Part shown: piece after piece, positions 59,681 to 64,000 of the stretch
Layout of the letters: every line of letters begins with the position of its first letter
Numbering within the stretch: the stretch's first letter is position 1
Source: Burkholderiales bacterium 8X
GTDB taxonomy: Bacteria > Pseudomonadota > Gammaproteobacteria > Burkholderiales > Burkholderiaceae_C
Assembly: GCA_902506565.1 (NCBI GenBank)
Contig: LR732703.1
Span: 870,030 to 934,029 of the forward strand
Length of the DNA stretch: 64,000 bases
Direction of reading: 5' to 3'
Position numbers and translations under genes: made by a program
Notes under the pieces: generated by a model
What the model was told of the DNA's origin: nothing
What the model saw: the letters and a program-made list of their open reading frames with translations, nothing else
The model's database searches: none

Positions 59681-61732
59681 TCAACCTCGATGCCAGCGGC
59701 TGCCGTACACCGTGCCGCCGGCGGCCGCGATGCGCCGAAGCGCCGCAGGCGCAGACAGCCGTGGCGCCGCGTAGCTTGCCGCCAGTTCATCGCACCGCGC
59801 GACGAATCGGGCGCTGCCCATGCCGTCGATGTAGGAAAGCGGTCCGCCGGTCCAGGGTGCAAAGCCCCAGCCGAGGATCGCGCCGACGTCGGCTTCAGCG
59901 GGATCGACGATCACGCCCTCCTCGAGGCATCGCGCCGTCTCGAGCGCTTGTGCGCCCAGCAGGCGATCGCGCAAGTCGGCGATGGTGGCGGCATGAACCC
60001 TGCCTTGCGCGGCTGCGTCCCGCAGCCCCGGCCAGAGCTGCTTCTTGCCGTCCGGGCTCCAGTCGTAGAAGCCCTTGCCGGACTTCTTGCCGATGCGTCC
60101 GAACTCCTCGACCAGTCGGCCCACCATCTCGTAGCCCGGCGTCTGACGATAGGCCTCGCCCAGGTCCTTGCGGGATTGCAGGTTGATCTGGTGCACCAGG
60201 TCGAGCGCCACCGCATCGGACAGGGCGAGAGGCGGCACCGGCATGCCCGCGGCGACGCCGGCGGCCTCGATCAGATCGGGATCGACACCCTGCGCCAGCA
60301 TGTCGTACGACTCGGCTTGGTAGGCCATGACCACGCGGGTGGTGTAGAAGCCGCGCGAGTCGTTGACGACGATCGGTGTCTTGCCGATCGCCTGCACGAA
60401 ATCCAGCGCGCCGGCCAGGCTTTCGTCGCTGGTGAGCCTGCCGCGGATCACCTCGACCAACGGCATCCGCGGCACCGGCGAGAAAAAGTGGAGACCGATG
60501 AATTGCGACGGTCGATCCGACGCCTCGGCCAACCCGGAGATCGGCAGCGTCGAGGTATTGGTCGCGAACAGGGCATGAGCCGGGATCACGGCCCCGGCGC
60601 GACGGGTGGCCTCGGCTTTCACTTCCCGATCCTCGAACACGGCTTCGACCAGCAGGTCGACGCCGGCGAGGTCTTCGTAGCGTTGGGTCGGCCGGATGCG
60701 TTCGAGGGTGGCGCTGCTCGCGGCCGCGTCGATGCGGCCCGCAGCCACGGCAGCCTGCTCCTGCTGGCGCAACTTGCCGAGTCCGCGCTCGGCCGCCTCC
60801 CGGCTGACATCCAGCAGCACCACCGGCAGACCGGCGCGCGCAGCGACCAAGGCAATGCCGCTGCCCATGAGTCCTGCGCCGAGCACGCCGACCTCGGCGA
60901 TGCGGCGCCTGGCAAATCCTGCCGGGCGGCTCGCAAGATTGTTGGCACGTTGCACGCTCGCGCCGAGCGTGCGAACCATGTGCCGCGCAACCGGGCCACG
61001 GGCCACCTCGACGAATCGATCTGCGGCGGACTCGAGCGCAGCTTCGAATGGCGCATCGGCGTCTTCGAGGAGCATGGCTCGCACCGCCGCCTGCGCCGGT
61101 TGCTGCGAGAGCCGGGCTGCTGCCAGCACCAGCCATCGGCGAACCGACTCGGCAAGCTCCGCGGGCACCGCCAATTCGTCGACCAGCCCGGCATCCAAGG
61201 CCGCAGCCGCGGTGAGGGGTTGCCCGCCCAGCAGGATCGGAAGCGCCGCCGAGCCGCCGAGCCGCCTGGCCGCCCGCAAGGCGCCGCCTGCCGCCGGAGG
61301 CAGTCCGAGCTTCAGATCGGTAAAGCCCACCTGGAGGTCGGCACGACGCGCCGCGAACCGTCGCTGGCAAGCCATCGCCAGTTCCAGGCCGAGCCCGAGC
61401 GCGCTGCCGCCGATCGCGGCTGCAAAGGGCTTGGGCGAGGTTTCGATTCGGCGCAGCACCGCGTTGAGGCGTTCGACCTGGGCGGTCAAGGCGCCAGCCC
61501 CGGTTTCGGCGATGGCCTCCAGGAGCCATTCGGCATCCCAACCGCCGACGAACTCGTCGCCGGCCCCAGTGATCATCGCGGCACGGATCGATGTCGAAGC
61601 CAGCACCTCGTCGACCGCGGCTTCGAGCTGGCCGAGGGCCTCCGGCGTGAGCCGGTTCGAATCGCCCTTCGGCTGCCAAGAAAGAGTGGCGATGCCTTCG
61701 GCATCCACCGTCACCACGACCGCATTCGACAT
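59681..61732 (-). CDS. FadJ/FadB-like enoyl-CoA hydratase / 3-hydroxyacyl-CoA dehydrogenase fusion
   Basis: 683 aa. Residues 1-190 form the crotonase domain; the Rossmann loop GVLGAGLMGSG starts near 283, and IGLHFFSPVPRMPLVEV holds the dehydrogenase His. Two dehydrogenase C-terminal domains follow. In the hydratase domain E118 matches FadB Glu119, but the Glu139 site is D139 in GFTDLKLG, which may lower or change hydratase activity. It begins one base after LivF, so it is co-transcribed with the third LIV transporter, and converges on the SDR gene. Confidence 0.9.
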   Translation of the reverse strand: MSNAVVVTVDAEGIATLSWQPKGDSNRLTPEALGQLEAAVDEVLASTSIRAAMITGAGDEFVGGWDAEWLLEAIAETGAGALTAQVERLNAVLRRIETSPKPFAAAIGGSALGLGLELAMACQRRFAARRADLQVGFTDLKLGLPPAAGGALRAARRLGGSAALPILLGGQPLTAAAALDAGLVDELAVPAELAESVRRWLVLAAARLSQQPAQAAVRAMLLEDADAPFEAALESAADRFVEVARGPVARHMVRTLGASVQRANNLASRPAGFARRRIAEVGVLGAGLMGSGIALVAARAGLPVVLLDVSREAAERGLGKLRQQEQAAVAAGRIDAAASSATLERIRPTQRYEDLAGVDLLVEAVFEDREVKAEATRRAGAVIPAHALFATNTSTLPISGLAEASDRPSQFIGLHFFSPVPRMPLVEVIRGRLTSDESLAGALDFVQAIGKTPIVVNDSRGFYTTRVVMAYQAESYDMLAQGVDPDLIEAAGVAAGMPVPPLALSDAVALDLVHQINLQSRKDLGEAYRQTPGYEMVGRLVEEFGRIGKKSGKGFYDWSPDGKKQLWPGLRDAAAQGRVHAATIADLRDRLLGAQALETARCLEEGVIVDPAEADVGAILGWGFAPWTGGPLSYIDGMGSARFVARCDELAASYAAPRLSAPAALRRIAAAGGTVYGSRWHRG

Positions 61733-61733
61733 T

Positions 61734-62432
61734 TCAGATTCCCAGGTAGGCGCTGCGCACCTTGTCGTTCCGGCGCAGCAGGTCGGGCGTTCCTTCGAGC
61801 ACGACCCGGCCGTTCTCGATGACGTAGGCGTAGCTGGTCAGGCCGAAGACGAAGGCGGTGTTCTGCTCGACCAGCAGGATCGAGATGCCGTCGGCATTCA
61901 CCTGCCGGATCACCTCTCCCAGCCGGCTCACCATCTTGGGCGAGAGGCCGAGGCACGGCTCGTCGATCAACAGCACCTTGGGCCGCGCCATCAGCGCACG
62001 CGCGACCGCCAGCATCTGCTGCTCGCCGCCGCTGAGCGTGCCGGCGGGCTGCGTTGCACGCTCCTTGAGCACGGGGAACTGGGCAAAGACCTTCTCGGTC
62101 ATCTCGCGCTTGCTGGCAGGCGACTGGAGGAAGCCGCCCATCTCCAGGTTCTCGGCCACCGACATGTCGGGGAAGAGTTGCCGGCCCTGTGCGACCTGGA
62201 CCAGGCCGCGGCGCACGATATCGGCCGTCTTGCATTGGCTGATGTCCTGGCCGCCCAGCAGGGTACGACCGCGCCGCTGCACCAGGCCGGTGATGGCGTT
62301 GAGCGTGCTCGTCTTGCCCGCGCCGTTGGCGCCGACCAGCCCGACGATCTGTCCTTGCGGCACCGAGAGCGAGAGGCCGCGCACCGCCGCCACGCTCTGG
62401 TAGGAAACCTCGAGGTCCTCAACCTGCAGCAT
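61734..62432 (-). CDS. LIV-type ABC transporter ATPase (LivF-like, third system)
   Basis: 232 aa. Walker A GANGAGKTS, signature LSGGEQQMLAVA and Walker B VLLIDEPCLGL are present, and VQVAQGRQLFPDMSVAENL is the Q-loop region. Overlaps LivG by 14 bases. Confidence 0.92.
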   Translation of the reverse strand: MLQVEDLEVSYQSVAAVRGLSLSVPQGQIVGLVGANGAGKTSTLNAITGLVQRRGRTLLGGQDISQCKTADIVRRGLVQVAQGRQLFPDMSVAENLEMGGFLQSPASKREMTEKVFAQFPVLKERATQPAGTLSGGEQQMLAVARALMARPKVLLIDEPCLGLSPKMVSRLGEVIRQVNADGISILLVEQNTAFVFGLTSYAYVIENGRVVLEGTPDLLRRNDKVRSAYLGI

Positions 62433-63150
62433 GGGCGGCCTCGGCTCCGAGATAGGCTTCGATCACCCGCGGGTCCTGCGTGATCTCGCGCGGTGGGCCG
62501 TCGGCGATGAGGGCGCCGGCGTCCAGCACCACGGCGCGGTCGACGAGGCCCATCAGGAAATGCAGGTTGTGCTCGATGACCCACACCGTGACGCCGGCGG
62601 CGTGAACGTGGCGTATCACCCGCTGAAGGTTGGCGACCTCCTCGGCGCTCAGTCCGGCCGCCGGCTCGTCCAGCAGCAACATGATCGCGCCGGTGGCAAT
62701 GGCCATCGCGATGCCCAGCTCGCGCATCACGCCACTGGGCAGCGACGCGCCAGGCTCGTCCGCATATTTCTCGAAACCGAACTCCTGCATCACGTCGGCG
62801 ATGACGGGTTGTCGCCGGGCGCCTCGTCCATGCGGGAGGTGGCCTGCGATGCGAAGGCTCTCGCGAATGGTGAGCTTGGGAAAGACCCGTGCGCCTTGGA
62901 ACGTGCGCACCAATCCTCTGGCGGCAAGCGCGTGCGGCGCCTTGCCGGTGACATCTTCGCCGTCGAAGTGGATGCGGCCGCGGGTCGGCGAGAGAAAGCC
63001 GCTGACGCCGTTGAACAGGGTGGTCTTGCCGGCGCCGTTCGGCCCGATCAGCCCGCAAAGCTCGCCCCTGCGAATTTCCAGCGACACGCCCTTGACGGCG
63101 GCCAGACCGCCGAACTGCTGGGTCACGTCGTCGATGCGGAGCAGGCTCAT
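62419..63150 (-). CDS. LIV-type ABC transporter ATPase (LivG-like, third system)
   Basis: 243 aa. Walker A GPNGAGKTT and Walker B MLLLDEPAAGL are intact, but the signature is LPSGVMRELGIA, a marked departure from LSYGQQRRLEIA. It still has the GLVRTFQGARVFPKLTIRESL Q-loop region. Overlaps LivM by four bases. Confidence 0.9.
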   Translation of the reverse strand: MSLLRIDDVTQQFGGLAAVKGVSLEIRRGELCGLIGPNGAGKTTLFNGVSGFLSPTRGRIHFDGEDVTGKAPHALAARGLVRTFQGARVFPKLTIRESLRIAGHLPHGRGARRQPVIADVMQEFGFEKYADEPGASLPSGVMRELGIAMAIATGAIMLLLDEPAAGLSAEEVANLQRVIRHVHAAGVTVWVIEHNLHFLMGLVDRAVVLDAGALIADGPPREITQDPRVIEAYLGAEAAHAAG

Positions 63151-64000
63151 GGCTGCTTCGCGTCCTGCGAGCTTCGTGCACCCGCGGCTCGGCCGGCGCC
63201 GCGCTTCCAGCGTTCGAGCCGCTGCTTGATCAGGCCGGCAATGCCCTGCGGCATGAACAGCACCACGAGCACGATCACCGCACCGAGGATCACGAGCCGA
63301 TAGAGCCGGGCCATGCGCAGCAGCTCCGGGATGCCGAAGAACACCAGCGTGCCGATGATCGGCCCCGCGATGGTGCCGACGCCGCCGAGGATCAGCACCC
63401 CGATCAGCGAGATGGTCTCGTGCGCATTGAGCAGGTCGGGCGAGATGAAGCTCATCACCGGCGCGTAGGCCGTACCCACCATCGCGGCCAGCATCGAGCT
63501 CAGCACATAGGCAGCCAGCTTGTGGCCCATGACGTTGATGCCGAGGAACGAGGCCAGCGTCTCGTCCTCGCGCACGGCGACCAGCGCGCGGCCGAATCGG
63601 GAGCGCTGGATGCAGAACACCACCGCCAGCGTAACGAGCAGCATGCCGACCGCAAGCCAGTAGAGGCCACGCGCGGTCGAGAACTCGAAGCCGAACAGCG
63701 GACTCGGCGCATACGCGACCCGCATGCCCATCGGCCCGCCGGTGACCGTATGCCAGTTGGCGGCCACCAGCCGGGCGAGTTCGCCGAAGGCGAAGGTGAT
63801 CAGCGCCAGGTGCACTCCGCCGGTGTAGCGAAGCGCGGGATAACCGATGAAGGCAGCGACGGCAGCCGCCATGACCATCGCGACCGGCACCGCGATCCAG
63901 AAGTCCAGCCCGAAGCTGGTGACCAGCAACGCCGACGCATAGGCCCCGAAGCCGTAGAACGCCGCATGCGACATCGCGAACTGCCCGGCATAGCCGATCA
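63147..64000 (-). CDS. LIV-type ABC transporter permease (LivM-like, third system; N-terminus outside window)
   Basis: At least 284 codons with several membrane segments. The frame is open to the window edge and reads IGYAGQFAMSHAAFYGFGAYA just inside it, the LivM motif that normally follows an N-terminal helix pair, so the true start lies beyond 64000. Arg/Lys-rich C-terminus. The LivH and receptor genes are expected further on. Confidence 0.9.
   Translation of the reverse strand, partial: IGYAGQFAMSHAAFYGFGAYASALLVTSFGLDFWIAVPVAMVMAAAVAAFIGYPALRYTGGVHLALITFAFGELARLVAANWHTVTGGPMGMRVAYAPSPLFGFEFSTARGLYWLAVGMLLVTLAVVFCIQRSRFGRALVAVREDETLASFLGINVMGHKLAAYVLSSMLAAMVGTAYAPVMSFISPDLLNAHETISLIGVLILGGVGTIAGPIIGTLVFFGIPELLRMARLYRLVILGAVIVLVVLFMPQGIAGLIKQRLERWKRGAGRAAGARSSQDAKQP

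Noticed and set aside
59690..61822. 710-codon open frame on the plus strand
   Set aside because: Exactly opposite the FadJ-like gene; no motifs and shadow-type composition.

Overview
The window is high-GC DNA from what looks like a betaproteobacterium of the order Burkholderiales, probably a Comamonadaceae/Variovorax-type soil organism. The evidence is indirect: two Bug-type (TctC) solute receptors, three branched-chain-type (LIV) ABC importers, a TRAP importer, a family III CoA-transferase and several CoA ligases and crotonases, packed in tight operons with many 4-bp start/stop overlaps. No rRNA, tRNA, CRISPR array or insertion sequence was seen. Almost everything is catabolic or transport related, with a surface-adhesin block in the middle.

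Layout. (1) 86-7982, plus strand: a DpgC-like cofactor-free dioxygenase, an acyl-CoA ligase and a thiamine-diphosphate decarboxylase-like enzyme in overlapping frames, then a Bug receptor, a Tat-exported Gfo/Idh/MocA oxidoreductase and a small membrane protein. (2) 8041-13514, minus strand: TRAP transporter operon (DctM, DctQ, an embedded MFS carrier, DctP) with an alpha/beta hydrolase and a cupin, preceded by a possible 14-codon leader peptide and two hairpins; a divergent LysR regulator and an ATP/ADP-translocase-like carrier follow. (3) 16050-27541: TetR regulator divergent from a NicX-like ring-cleaving dioxygenase, a CoxG-like protein, a three-subunit molybdenum hydroxylase, a formamidase-like hydrolase and a full LIV transporter. 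(4) 27579-36184, minus strand: a type V autotransporter and a short (probably truncated) filamentous-haemagglutinin-like TpsA protein. (5) 36424-41726, plus strand: CoA-transferase, DUF1254/1214 protein, second Bug receptor, lipoprotein carboxylesterase. (6) 41727-48243: housekeeping and stress genes (Rnk, universal stress protein, YihY, SRPBCC, MFS plus LysR, PagL-like lipid A deacylase). (7) 48262-58687, minus strand: an eleven-gene operon with P450, CoA ligase, BadI/BamA-like crotonase carrying a zinc ribbon, SDR, second LIV transporter, DUF2889 protein and a second crotonase, divergent from another SDR across a double palindromic operator. (8) 59681 to the window end, minus strand: a FadJ/FadB-like fusion enzyme and a third LIV transporter that runs out of the window.

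How the genes may work together. Three islands each combine an importer with a chemically coherent enzyme set. The first would turn an arylacetate into its CoA thioester, then an arylglyoxylate, then an aldehyde. The third resembles the hydroxylase / 2,5-dihydroxypyridine dioxygenase / deformylase logic of nicotinate and picolinate degradation. The seventh resembles alicyclic-ring degradation: hydroxylation, CoA ligation, oxidation, hydrolytic ring opening, then beta-oxidation. Substrates are inferred from family membership and gene order; none is proven by sequence alone.
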